From Muricauda sp. SCSIO 64092 (lineage in GTDB: Bacteria; Bacteroidota; Bacteroidia; Flavobacteriales; Flavobacteriaceae): DNA of 64,000 bases. Made by a program: the position numbers and the translations under genes. Below are positions 16,120 to 23,765 of the stretch, one piece after another. The notes under the pieces are model-generated. The model worked only from the letters and a program-made list of their open reading frames with translations. It was not told the origin of the DNA and did no database searches. The stretch lies in NCBI RefSeq assembly GCF_023016285.1, contig NZ_CP095413.1, positions 4,850,501 through 4,914,500 on the forward strand, given 5' to 3'. Numbering within the stretch: position 1 is the stretch's first letter; each line of letters opens with the position of its first letter.

Positions 16120-16500
16120 TTAAAGTTTCCAACGGACCTGCCAATGCACTTTTATCAAAATGATGGCAAAGGGAATCCACCATATGAAATCGTTGGTAAT
16201 CAAGGTATATATAAATTCCAATGGAACATCACCCTTTATGTAATTAAAGAGAAACCCCAGGGGCCCAAAAATTTTGCCGAGAAAGCCAACGGCTACAATT
16301 GGCCAGTGCTTGATGGGGTTGAAGGAGGCCCACCAATAGCCCAACCCATAAACACCTATGACCATTCCCATACCTTGCCAAACCATGGGATGGTTAAGGG
16401 GCTCCATACCCACAAGTTCAAAAAAATGATTGGGAAACGTTACCACCCAAAATCCCCAAAGAATATTGTAAATGGCGGCCAGCCTTAACGTTAGTTTCAT
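16120..16500 (-). CDS. Small four-helix membrane protein of unknown function
   Basis: A 126-residue integral membrane protein with four predicted helices, starting M-K-L-T-L-R-L-A-A-I-Y-N-I-L-W-G-F-W-V-V. Aromatic-rich segments include M-V-I-G-V-Y-G-L-G-Y-W-W-A-S and F-I-W-W-I-P-F-A-I-I. A charged cytosolic or periplasmic loop holds F-N-P-I-K-H-W-P. I do not recognise a named family with certainty; similar proteins sit near light- or redox-related genes in flavobacteria. It lies 80 bases after the pirin gene and 15 bases before the DoxX-like gene, all on the minus strand, consistent with one transcript. Confidence 0.7.
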   Translation of the reverse strand: MKLTLRLAAIYNILWGFWVVTFPNHFFELVGMEPLNHPMVWQGMGMVIGVYGLGYWWASFNPIKHWPIVAVGFLGKIFGPLGFLFNYIKGDVPLEFIYTLITNDFIWWIPFAIILIKVHWQVRWKL

Positions 16501-16580
16501 CGTATTTCCAATTCTCCGTTTGGATATTTGGCAAACCGACCACTGTCCTTTTCGTGTACATTATCTGGGTAAGGCCACGG

Positions 16581-17498
16581 CTATCCTCCAAATTGTGTCA
16601 AGCGGTATTCCTGCATGGCCTGTTGAATTTCCTCCTCCGTATTCATTACAAAGGGGCCGTATTTGGCCACGGGTTCTGCAATTGGTTTTCCTTGTAACAT
16701 CAATAGACCTGCTTTCTTGTTCCCTGCTTTTATGATGACCTCTTTTTTGGGATTCAATTGGATTCCAAAGTTGGGATTTACCTTTAGTTCTCCAAGGGAA
16801 AGGGTGTCCCCTTCATAGAAATATAGGGTCCTGGATACGTTCCCCAAGGCCTCGGGCAATAGGAATTGCGTTTCTGCCTCAATCTGTATATTCCAAATAG
16901 CCACTTCATTTTCGGTATGGGCCGCCCAGGAATCGGGAGCGGGGTTTGGAGCCTGATGCCCTTTATAATTTCCGGCAATGACTTTAATGAGGGCATTTTG
17001 CTCCTGGACAAGGGGAATATCTTCATGCCACAACATTTTAAAATGAGGTTCCGCAAATTTGTCCGATTTCGGGAGATTCAACCAAATTTGAAAAAGCTCC
17101 AAAGTATTTCCGGCATTATCGTTGAGCAAAGGGAACATTTCAGAATGCTGGACTCCGCGCCCTGCGGTCATCCATTGTACATCTCCCTGACCAAAACGGC
17201 CAGATGCCCCTAAGGAATCCGAATGATCGCAAAATCCTTTGTTCACAATGGTGATGGTTTCGAAACCCCGGTGGGGATGGTAGGGAAATCCAGGGATGGT
17301 GGTTCCATGGTACATTCGCCAACCGTCTTTTAAAGTGAAGTCATTCCCTATGTTTCGACCTTCCAATAGCTTGGGATCTGGGCCCATTTCGCCATTGCCT
17401 TTAGGGTAGTGGTCCAAATGATGGACACAGAATAAAAAGGGGTCTTCGGTTTCCCAGGGAAAACCCAAAGGAAAAGTACGGATTACAACAGCTTCCAT
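16581..17498 (-). CDS. Pirin family protein
   Basis: A bicupin protein of about 305 residues. The N-terminal cupin has the metal-binding segment H-P-H-R-G-F-E-T-I-T and the later T-A-G-R-G-V-Q-H-S-E, both pirin hallmarks with the His and Glu ligands of a mononuclear metal. The C-terminal cupin is degenerate and lacks a metal site. Bacterial pirins include quercetinases and regulators of metabolism; the substrate here is unknown. An upstream start at 17531 would overlap the preceding M20 gene; the ATG at 17498 (M-E-A-V-V-I-R) lies 4 bases after that stop codon and gives the usual N-terminus, so I use it. Tight spacing indicates cotranscription with the M20 gene. Confidence 0.9.
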   Translation of the reverse strand: MEAVVIRTFPLGFPWETEDPFLFCVHHLDHYPKGNGEMGPDPKLLEGRNIGNDFTLKDGWRMYHGTTIPGFPYHPHRGFETITIVNKGFCDHSDSLGASGRFGQGDVQWMTAGRGVQHSEMFPLLNDNAGNTLELFQIWLNLPKSDKFAEPHFKMLWHEDIPLVQEQNALIKVIAGNYKGHQAPNPAPDSWAAHTENEVAIWNIQIEAETQFLLPEALGNVSRTLYFYEGDTLSLGELKVNPNFGIQLNPKKEVIIKAGNKKAGLLMLQGKPIAEPVAKYGPFVMNTEEEIQQAMQEYRLTQFGG

Positions 17499-17502
17499 GT
17501 TC

Positions 17503-18927
17503 TTAGTTTTCACTGATGGGAGGTGGACCATCTATCATGGCCTCATACACCACATCTCCCTTACGGGTCCTAAATTCTTCTTTTACCTTCTCGACCAACT
17601 TTGGACTTTCAAAAAGGTCCAACATGGTCATGGCCATAGCCTTGGAAGCATAGATCATCCCTTTATGGCCAATACTCATTCCACCGCACGCGACGACCGC
17701 CCATGAATGCCATGGGGTGTCTTTTGGAGCTGTGGTGACACTTAAATTGATGTTGGCAACATTCCAACTTACATCACCAACATCGGTGGAACCGCCTCCA
17801 GGAAGTTCCTGAGTCTCCCTAAGGGGATTGATTTTACTGTCCATACCCACTTCCGGTTTGCCAGTGGCCTTTTGTATGGCTTTTCCAAAGGTGGTTTCTT
17901 CATCCGTATAGGTGATAGGACCCAATAGTTCCAGATTTCGCTGCATGATTTCCCCTCCCGAACGGTTTACGAGCATCTCATAGATTCCGGAAACCAACGA
18001 AATCTTATACTCTACATTGGCCATTATAGCAGCTCCTTCCGCCATTTTTTTGACCTGTTCATAGGTAGGGAGCATTACCTCACGTTTAGGGTCGCGTACA
18101 CGCACCCAGATTTTTGAATAATCGGGAACCACGTTCACCACCTGGCCACCATCTTGGATATGATAGTGTATTCTGGAGGTGGGCTTGATATGTTCACGGT
18201 AATAGTTCATGCCGGTAGTATAGAGTTCCAAAGCGTCCGAGGCACTTCGACCATTCCAGGGATCTGCGGAAGCATGGGCCGCCTGGCCATAAAATTCAAC
18301 AATAAAGTCAATCAGTGAAAGTCCGCTCTGTACGTCCGCTTCGGTATTGGCCCCCGGATGCCAACTAATGTTTACATCCACATCATCCCAAAGTCCGGCT
18401 TCGACCATCCAAACCTTGGCAAAGTATTTTTCCTCTGCCGGGGTTCCCAAGAATTTAACGGTTCCCTTTATTTTGCCTGTTTCGATCAATTCTTTTATGG
18501 CTATTGCCGATCCCAAGCTCGCGGCCCCAAACAAATTATGTCCACATCCATGCCCCGGAGCGCCCTCAATTATTGGATTTTTTACGGGCACCGTTTTTTG
18601 TGAAAGCCCGGGAAGGGCATCAAACTCGCCCAGGATACTGATAACGGGCTTTCCCGATCCATAGGTAGCCGTGAATGCCGTAGGTATATTGGCAACACCT
18701 CGGGTGACCTTTAGACCGTTCTTTTCAGCATAGGATGCCAGAACCTCGGAGGATTGGGATTCTTCAAAAGCGATTTCGGCCAAAGCCCAAATGGAATCAC
18801 TTAACTGAATGAGATGCTCTTTATGTTTTTCGACCGATGCCAGGACTGCCTTTTTGTTTTTGCCCATTTTCTGGGAAAAGAGCATTAAGGGAACAAGCAG
18901 GAGTAAAAAGGGTATTGTTTTTTTCAT
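17503..18927 (-). CDS. Exported M20 family amidohydrolase (M20D/AbgB-like)
   Basis: A 474-residue zinc-dependent amidohydrolase with a signal peptide (M-K-K-T-I-P-F-L-L-L-L-V-P-L-M-L-F-S). Motifs include G-E-F-D-A-L-P-G-L-S, H-G-C-G-H-N-L-F-G-A-A and G-T-P-A-E-E-K, which hold the Cys/His/Glu metal ligands and the catalytic Glu of the M20D group, and S-W-H-P-G-A-N before the dimerisation domain. The last part has H-S-W-A-V-V-A-C. This subgroup resembles AbgB (p-aminobenzoyl-glutamate hydrolase subunit) and N-acyl amino acid hydrolases; the substrate is not known. It acts outside the cytoplasm. It stands 45 bases after the photolyase gene and 4 before pirin. Confidence 0.88.
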   Translation of the reverse strand: MKKTIPFLLLLVPLMLFSQKMGKNKKAVLASVEKHKEHLIQLSDSIWALAEIAFEESQSSEVLASYAEKNGLKVTRGVANIPTAFTATYGSGKPVISILGEFDALPGLSQKTVPVKNPIIEGAPGHGCGHNLFGAASLGSAIAIKELIETGKIKGTVKFLGTPAEEKYFAKVWMVEAGLWDDVDVNISWHPGANTEADVQSGLSLIDFIVEFYGQAAHASADPWNGRSASDALELYTTGMNYYREHIKPTSRIHYHIQDGGQVVNVVPDYSKIWVRVRDPKREVMLPTYEQVKKMAEGAAIMANVEYKISLVSGIYEMLVNRSGGEIMQRNLELLGPITYTDEETTFGKAIQKATGKPEVGMDSKINPLRETQELPGGGSTDVGDVSWNVANINLSVTTAPKDTPWHSWAVVACGGMSIGHKGMIYASKAMAMTMLDLFESPKLVEKVKEEFRTRKGDVVYEAMIDGPPPISEN

Positions 18928-18972
18928 TTTTCTAGGGTTTTGAGTAGCGCTTCCAATGTACCAAAATTTGTT

Positions 18973-20277
18973 TTAACCCAAGGCTTCCTTATAAATTTTA
19001 AGGCAGCGCTCCCTGGCGAACTTATGTTCAACCATTGGAAGGGGGTAGCTAAGCTCCTGCAAATCCGGCACCCACCTATTGATGTATGCTTTTTGCTTAT
19101 CGAACTTATCAATTTGGGTCATGGGATTGAATATTCTGAAGTAGGGTGCTGCGTCCACCCCACTACCTGAGGCCCATTGCCAATTACCGACATTGCTGGC
19201 CAATTCAAAATCCAGTAGTTTTTCCGCAAAATACGCTTCTCCCCAACGCCAATCGATTAACAGGTGTTTGCACAGGAAGCTGGCGACCAACATGCGGACC
19301 CTATTGTGCATATAGCCGGTTTGGTTGAGTTCACGCATGCCTGCATCAACAAGGGGATACCCCGTTTCCCCCTTTTTCCACTTTTCAAATTCCTCGATAC
19401 TGTTACGCCAGATGATACGGTCATATTTCGGTTTAAAGGCTTTATGGACGGTATGCGGAAAGTGCCAGAGGATTTGCATAAAAAACTCACGCCAAATCAA
19501 TTCGTTCCAAAACACCTCGTTTTCTTCCTGAATGGCTTTTCTTACCATTTTACGGATCGAAACCGTTCCAAAGCGTAAATGTGGGCCCAATCTGGAGGTT
19601 CCTTTTTCCTTGGCGGGAAAATTGCGTGTCCCCTCGTAGTTTTGGATCAACTCCTTTGTCACGATATAATCGGGAACCTTTATGGGGGATATTGTAAACC
19701 TTAGGTCCGAAAGACTAAGATCGGGCAATTTGGTATTCTTGACGAAGTTGGAAAAGTCAATGGCGTAATCCACCAAATCCGTTGCAGCGTTAAAGGTTTC
19801 CTTCCAACGGTTCTTGTATGGCGTGTATACCACATAAGGGGTACCATCGTCCTTGACCACCTCATTTTTTTCAAAAATGACCTGGTCCCTAAACGTTTTG
19901 AAACCAATACCTTCCTTTTCGAGAAACTTTTTTATTTCGGCATCACGTTCCCTGGCATAGGGTTCATAATCATGGTTGGTAAAAACATACTGTATACGAT
20001 GTTGCCCAATCAATCCCGAGAATACTTTTTTTGGGGAACCATGATAAATGGCTAAAGAGCTATCACCCTTGGTTTGGAGTAGATTTCGAATTTTTTGGAG
20101 CTGTTCGTGAATAAAGGTGACCCGTGCATCATTTTCAGGAAGTTTATCCAGTATTTCCGGGTCAAATATGAAAATGGGGTATACTGGATACCCACTTTGT
20201 AGGGCTTGGTACAACCCAACATTGTCCTCCAACCTTAAGTCACGTCGAAACCAAAAAACAGCAATTTTCCCGTTCAT
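18973..20277 (-). CDS. Cryptochrome/DNA photolyase family protein (probable CPD photolyase)
   Basis: A 434-residue flavoprotein of the cryptochrome/photolyase superfamily, the normal length for class I CPD photolyases. The N-terminal antenna-binding domain starts V-F-W-F-R-R-D-L-R-L-E-D-N. The C-terminal FAD-binding domain includes F-W-N-E-L-I-W-R-E-F-F-M-Q-I, G-Y-P-L-V-D-A-G-M-R-E-L, H-N-R-V-R-M-L-V-A-S-F-L and N-V-G-N-W-Q-W-A-S-G-S-G, the conserved flavin-pocket and substrate segments. It repairs UV-induced cyclobutane dimers using blue light, if the assignment holds; a cryptochrome role cannot be excluded. The ATG directly abuts the stop of the upstream SDR gene (TAA-ATG), so translation is coupled. 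Confidence 0.93.
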   Translation of the reverse strand: MNGKIAVFWFRRDLRLEDNVGLYQALQSGYPVYPIFIFDPEILDKLPENDARVTFIHEQLQKIRNLLQTKGDSSLAIYHGSPKKVFSGLIGQHRIQYVFTNHDYEPYARERDAEIKKFLEKEGIGFKTFRDQVIFEKNEVVKDDGTPYVVYTPYKNRWKETFNAATDLVDYAIDFSNFVKNTKLPDLSLSDLRFTISPIKVPDYIVTKELIQNYEGTRNFPAKEKGTSRLGPHLRFGTVSIRKMVRKAIQEENEVFWNELIWREFFMQILWHFPHTVHKAFKPKYDRIIWRNSIEEFEKWKKGETGYPLVDAGMRELNQTGYMHNRVRMLVASFLCKHLLIDWRWGEAYFAEKLLDFELASNVGNWQWASGSGVDAAPYFRIFNPMTQIDKFDKQKAYINRWVPDLQELSYPLPMVEHKFARERCLKIYKEALG

Positions 20278-20970
20278 TTATGAAATGTTCAAAGTGGACA
20301 TTCCCCCATCTACACCCAATATCTGTCCCGTGACCCAGGTACTTTTGTCACTTAATAGGAATACGGCTAAGTTGGCAATATCGGTTGTGTTTCCCACACG
20401 CTTCAGGGGGTGGCGCTGCGACATGAATTCCCTCTTTTTATCATTGCTCAACAAGCGTCCCGCCAATGGGGTATCAACCAGCGATGGGGCAATACAATTC
20501 ACACGCACTTTTGGGGCACTCTCCGCCGCCAGGGATTTGGCAAAGCCCTCTATGGCCCCTTTGGCAGCGGCTATACTGGTGTGGAAAGGCATTCCCGTAC
20601 CCACGGCAACGGTACTGAAAAAAACCATGCTGGCACCTTCCGACATTTTGGGCATGATGGTCTTTACCACATTGACCAATGAGAAAAAGTTCAGTTCCAT
20701 TTCTTCCCGGAAAACTTCCATGGACAGCATTTTTAGTGGCTTTAGGGTAATACTGCCCGGACAGTAGGCAAAACCATCAATACCATCTGGTAGTTGTGAT
20801 GCCTCCAAAGAATCCGAGGTGGCATCAAAAGTGATATGATTGACATTTAGACCATGAAGCCCTTCCTTGGTTCTAGAGGCGATATAAACAGTATGTTTCG
20901 TATGTAAGGCTTTGGCCATTTCAAATCCAATACCATAGGAACCACCGATCAATAAAATAGTTTTACCCAT
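20278..20970 (-). CDS. SDR-family protein lacking the catalytic Tyr
   Basis: A 230-residue Rossmann protein of the short-chain dehydrogenase/reductase family. The cofactor loop is I-G-G-S-Y-G-I-G near residues 8-15, and later family marks are Y-C-P-G-S-I, the Ser in F-F-S-T-V-A-V (S119), R-V-N-C-I-A-P-S-L-V-D-T-P, and W-V-T-G-Q-I-L-G-V-D-G-G-M near the C-terminus. At the Y-x-x-x-K site the sequence is H-T-S-I-A-A-A-K-G, with I133 in place of Tyr and K137 kept. The fold and NAD(P) site look intact but the usual proton donor is absent, so activity is doubtful or altered. It lies between SRPBCC and photolyase genes with gaps of 3 and 0 bases. Confidence 0.88.
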   Translation of the reverse strand: MGKTILLIGGSYGIGFEMAKALHTKHTVYIASRTKEGLHGLNVNHITFDATSDSLEASQLPDGIDGFAYCPGSITLKPLKMLSMEVFREEMELNFFSLVNVVKTIMPKMSEGASMVFFSTVAVGTGMPFHTSIAAAKGAIEGFAKSLAAESAPKVRVNCIAPSLVDTPLAGRLLSNDKKREFMSQRHPLKRVGNTTDIANLAVFLLSDKSTWVTGQILGVDGGMSTLNIS

Positions 20971-20973
20971 AAT

Positions 20974-21471
20974 TTAGATAGATTTCATTTCCAATGTATT
21001 TTGATAGTGCTCCAATTGCCCAAAACGCTCTTGCAATTTTCGCTCCCTGTATTCAAAGATTTGCAACAATTGCTTTTTAACCAGAATTGGATGGGCCAAC
21101 TGTCCTAAAATTCCCAAAGGGATTTTATAATCGATTACATCCTCCATTTCAATTCCACCATCAATTTCATTGATAAAATGTTTGTGATGCCAGAGGGAAT
21201 AGGGACCAAAACGTTGTTCATCCACAAAATACTCCCCTTCCTTCACATGGGTGATTTCAGTCACCCATTTGGTGGTGAACCCGGGAAATGGATTAACCTT
21301 ATATTGTATTATTTGACCGGGAAACATATTCCGTTCCACGCCGGAAAGGATGTGGAACCCCATGTGATCCGGAGTAATCACTTTAAGGTTTTCCGGGTTG
21401 GATAAGAATTCCCAGGCGGTTTGCCGGTCTATGGGAAAAGCCTGTTTAGCCCGAAGCTGGTAAAGTCTCAT
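20974..21471 (-). CDS. SRPBCC family protein (CoxG/polyketide cyclase-like fold)
   Basis: A 165-residue helix-grip protein without signal peptide. The opening is F-P-I-D-R-Q-T-A-W-E-F-L-S-N-P-E-N-L, the standard first strand and helices of SRPBCC ligand-binding proteins. Later V-T-E-I-T-H-V-K-E-G-E-Y-F and F-G-P-Y-S-L-W-H-H-K-H-F contribute to the pocket, and a long C-terminal helix ends in Y-R-E-R-K-L-Q-E-R-F. Similar proteins are often labelled cell-division inhibitor SulA-like, which has no experimental basis here. It is the first gene of the SRPBCC-SDR-photolyase operon; homologous trios occur in many Bacteroidota. A -7 element lies 13 bases before the ATG. Confidence 0.85.
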   Translation of the reverse strand: MRLYQLRAKQAFPIDRQTAWEFLSNPENLKVITPDHMGFHILSGVERNMFPGQIIQYKVNPFPGFTTKWVTEITHVKEGEYFVDEQRFGPYSLWHHKHFINEIDGGIEMEDVIDYKIPLGILGQLAHPILVKKQLLQIFEYRERKLQERFGQLEHYQNTLEMKSI

Positions 21472-21484
21472 TCAAAATTTTTAA

Positions 21485-21533
21485 CAAAGATAAAGGCAAT
21501 TTTGTTTAATTTAAAATATAAAAAGTTAAACAA
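21485..21533 (-). promoter_or_regulatory. Probable regulated promoter of the SRPBCC-SDR-photolyase operon
   Basis: On the minus strand TATCTTTG (21485-21492) is a full -7 match, but no -33 TTG exists at the right distance. Instead, a perfect inverted repeat, TTGTTTAA (21502-21509) and TTAAACAA (21526-21533), spans the region where -33 should be. This layout fits an activator- or repressor-controlled promoter. The right arm lies in the word shared with the BLUF upstream region. Confidence 0.5.
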
Positions 21534-21654
21534 TATTAAAGGGGGGCCCAAATGAACACCGCTTCCTTGGTTGAACGGTAATGCGCAAGACTTCATCCCG
21601 TTAATCCGGGTATTTGGCTTGACTACACTATTTTTAGGATAGAATTAGATAAGG

Positions 21655-22779
21655 GTGCGAAAGGTCATATTCTTTTTTTCCGTTTTGTCCATTCAAATGG
21701 GATTGGCACAATCCAATATTTCGGTTGTGGGTAATCTACCCGAACGCTTATGGGAGACCTCTGGCTTGCTCTATTACAACGGAAAATTATTGACCCATAA
21801 CGATTCGGGAAATTCGGCGGAGCTTTTCGAATTCGATATCGAAACCTTAACTATCACAAGGGTCATTGAGCTTATAAATGCAATTAATACGGATTGGGAA
21901 GGTATGGCCCAAGATGATGACTTCATCTACATAGGGGATTTTGGAAACAATAGGGGGGAACGCCAGGATTTACATGTTTTAAGGATTTCCAAGCAGGCAT
22001 TGGATAATTCAGGTGAGGTGATGGCGGATCGTATTGATTTTACCTATGAAGACCAGACGGATTTTACGCCAAGTGAAAACAGTGATTTTGATGCAGAAGC
22101 CTTTTTTGTGCTGGATAATTCCCTTATTGTTTTGACCAAACAATGGCAACAGCAAGGTACCGTTGCCTATCGAATTCCCAAAACACCGGGTAGTTATACG
22201 GCAGAACGTGTGGGCTCCTATCAGGTGAATGGCCTGGTAACGGATGCAACTTATGATTCCGTTTCCAATACCCTATTTTTAGTAGGGTATTCCAACTTGT
22301 TGCTCCCCTTCTTTGTGGAAATAGGTCCGGTTTCTGAAAATTCCATATTTGGCGATTCCCAAAACAAGACCAATTTATCCGTAGGGCAGGCCCAAATAGA
22401 AGCCATCACTTTACACGGAGGTGTTTTTTATATGACGTCGGAAGCTTTTTCAAATCCCCCTATCGTGGATTCCCCATCAAGGCTTTTTTCGTTTACCCTG
22501 GATGATGGGAGGGATGGATTACCCATGGAAGGTATCCCTCAAGGTGATTTAATTGTTTTTAAGAGTTTTGGGGCAACCCAATTGGAGTATTCATTGCATA
22601 CAGATCGCCCCATTTTTGGTATGGGTATCTTTGATGGTATGGGCCGTCTTGTGGAATTTACACCATTGGAACGAATTTCGGATAGTCCCATTGATATATC
22701 GCAACTGGCTGTTGGATTGTACTATCTCAGCTTCTTTTACCAGGATACCAGTATTTCCGCACCATTTTTTGGGAATTGA
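21655..22779 (+). CDS. Secreted protein of unknown function with beta-propeller-like body and T9SS-like C-terminal domain
   Basis: A 374-residue protein starting at GTG with a clear signal peptide (M-R-K-V-I-F-F-F-S-V-L-S-I-Q-M-G-L-A). The body has repeated motifs typical of propeller or strand-rich repeats (for example E-T-S-G-L-L-Y-Y-N-G-K-L-L-T-H-N-D-S-G, then I-Y-I-G-D-F-G-N-N-R-G). The last 70 or so residues (L-E-Y-S-L-H-T-D-R-P to the end) have the strand pattern G-M-G-R-L-V-E ... L-A-V-G-L-Y-Y-L-S-F, which resembles the type A sorting domain of the type IX secretion system, though the usual final K-x-x-x is missing. It is probably exported to the surface or medium. Function unknown. 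A minus-strand operon starts 184 bases upstream. Confidence 0.75.
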   Translation: MRKVIFFFSVLSIQMGLAQSNISVVGNLPERLWETSGLLYYNGKLLTHNDSGNSAELFEFDIETLTITRVIELINAINTDWEGMAQDDDFIYIGDFGNNRGERQDLHVLRISKQALDNSGEVMADRIDFTYEDQTDFTPSENSDFDAEAFFVLDNSLIVLTKQWQQQGTVAYRIPKTPGSYTAERVGSYQVNGLVTDATYDSVSNTLFLVGYSNLLLPFFVEIGPVSENSIFGDSQNKTNLSVGQAQIEAITLHGGVFYMTSEAFSNPPIVDSPSRLFSFTLDDGRDGLPMEGIPQGDLIVFKSFGATQLEYSLHTDRPIFGMGIFDGMGRLVEFTPLERISDSPIDISQLAVGLYYLSFFYQDTSISAPFFGN

Positions 22780-22821
22780 GTATTTAAGTTATCGTTAACA
22801 AATACCCCTTTACAGATTAGC

Positions 22822-22829
22822 TAGCTTTG
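22822..22829 (+). promoter_or_regulatory. -7 element (TAGCTTTG) for the DUF2911 gene
   Basis: TAGCTTTG matches TAnnTTTG and lies 33 bases before the ATG at 22863. No clear -33 TTG is visible. Confidence 0.5.
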
Positions 22830-22862
22830 TCGCACTAGTCAATTCTTAAAAAAATACGTACA

Positions 22863-23711
22863 ATGAAAAAATTAGGATTCTTAAGTTTATTTGCAGTATT
22901 GGCCCTTACAGTCAATGCACAGATGCAAACTCCCCAACCCAGCCCAAGTTCAGAGTTGGAGCAAATGGTTGGATTGACGGAAGTGGAAGTGGAATACGCA
23001 AGACCTTCCATGAAGGGAAGAACAATTTTTGGTGATTTGGTTCCCTATGGACAGCTTTGGAGGACCGGTGCAAACAAAAACACGACCGTTTCGTTCAGTG
23101 ATGACGTAAAAATTGGGGGCAAAGATGTGAAAGCGGGCAAATACGCCATTTTCACAAAACCTGGTGAAGCCGTTTGGGAAGTCATTTTTTATACGGATAC
23201 CGAAAATTGGGGAACACCCAGGAATTGGGATGCTTCCAAAGTAGCGGCTACGGTTAAGGTTGAAGTGATGAAAATGCCCATGAAAGTAGAGACCTTTACC
23301 ATAACTATTGATGACCTAACCAACAACGGGGCTAATCTTGGCATACTCTGGGAAGATGTTTATGTAGGCGTGCCTTTTGAAGTACCCACAGCCGAAAAAG
23401 CACAAAAAAGTATTGAATCCACCATGGCAGGACCTAGTGCCAGGGACCTTTATTCCGCTGCTTCTTACTATTACGAGGAAGGATTGGACATGGAGAAGGC
23501 CAGGGAATGGATAGATAAGGCAGTGGCCATGGATACCAAAGGTGAGCAGTATTGGGTATTGCGCAGACAATCCCTGATCCACGCCAAACTTGGTGATAAA
23601 AAAGCAGCTATTGCTGCTGCCAAAAAATCCTTGGCTGCAGCTGAGGCCGCCGGAAACCAGGATTACGTGAAAATGAATAAGGATTCCCTAATGGAGTGGG
23701 GGGCCTTATAG
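22863..23711 (+). CDS. DUF2911 domain protein with C-terminal TPR-like helices
   Basis: A 282-residue exported protein. The signal peptide (M-K-K-L-G-F-L-S-L-F-A-V-L-A-L-T-V-N-A-Q) is followed by the DUF2911 domain, recognised by V-E-V-E-Y-A-R-P-S-M-K-G-R-T-I-F-G, P-Y-G-Q-L-W-R-T-G-A-N-K-N-T and a middle segment of strands ending near W-E-D-V-Y-V. Residues about 185-282 are helical pairs with A-R-E-W-I-D-K-A-V-A-M-D and A-A-I-A-A-A-K-K-S-L-A-A, a TPR-like unit. The family is widespread in Bacteroidota and has no known activity. A hairpin terminator follows, so it is a single-gene unit. Confidence 0.87.
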   Translation: MKKLGFLSLFAVLALTVNAQMQTPQPSPSSELEQMVGLTEVEVEYARPSMKGRTIFGDLVPYGQLWRTGANKNTTVSFSDDVKIGGKDVKAGKYAIFTKPGEAVWEVIFYTDTENWGTPRNWDASKVAATVKVEVMKMPMKVETFTITIDDLTNNGANLGILWEDVYVGVPFEVPTAEKAQKSIESTMAGPSARDLYSAASYYYEEGLDMEKAREWIDKAVAMDTKGEQYWVLRRQSLIHAKLGDKKAAIAAAKKSLAAAEAAGNQDYVKMNKDSLMEWGAL

Positions 23712-23736
23712 GAATTCAAACAATTTCCATGCAAAG

Positions 23737-23765
23737 ACCCTGATTGTACCGATCAGGGTTTTTTT
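23737..23765 (+). terminator. Terminator after the DUF2911 gene
   Basis: ACCCTGAT and ATCAGGGT form an 8-bp stem around a short loop and are followed by seven T residues. It lies at the end of the convergent symporter gene and could also serve in that direction. Confidence 0.85.
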
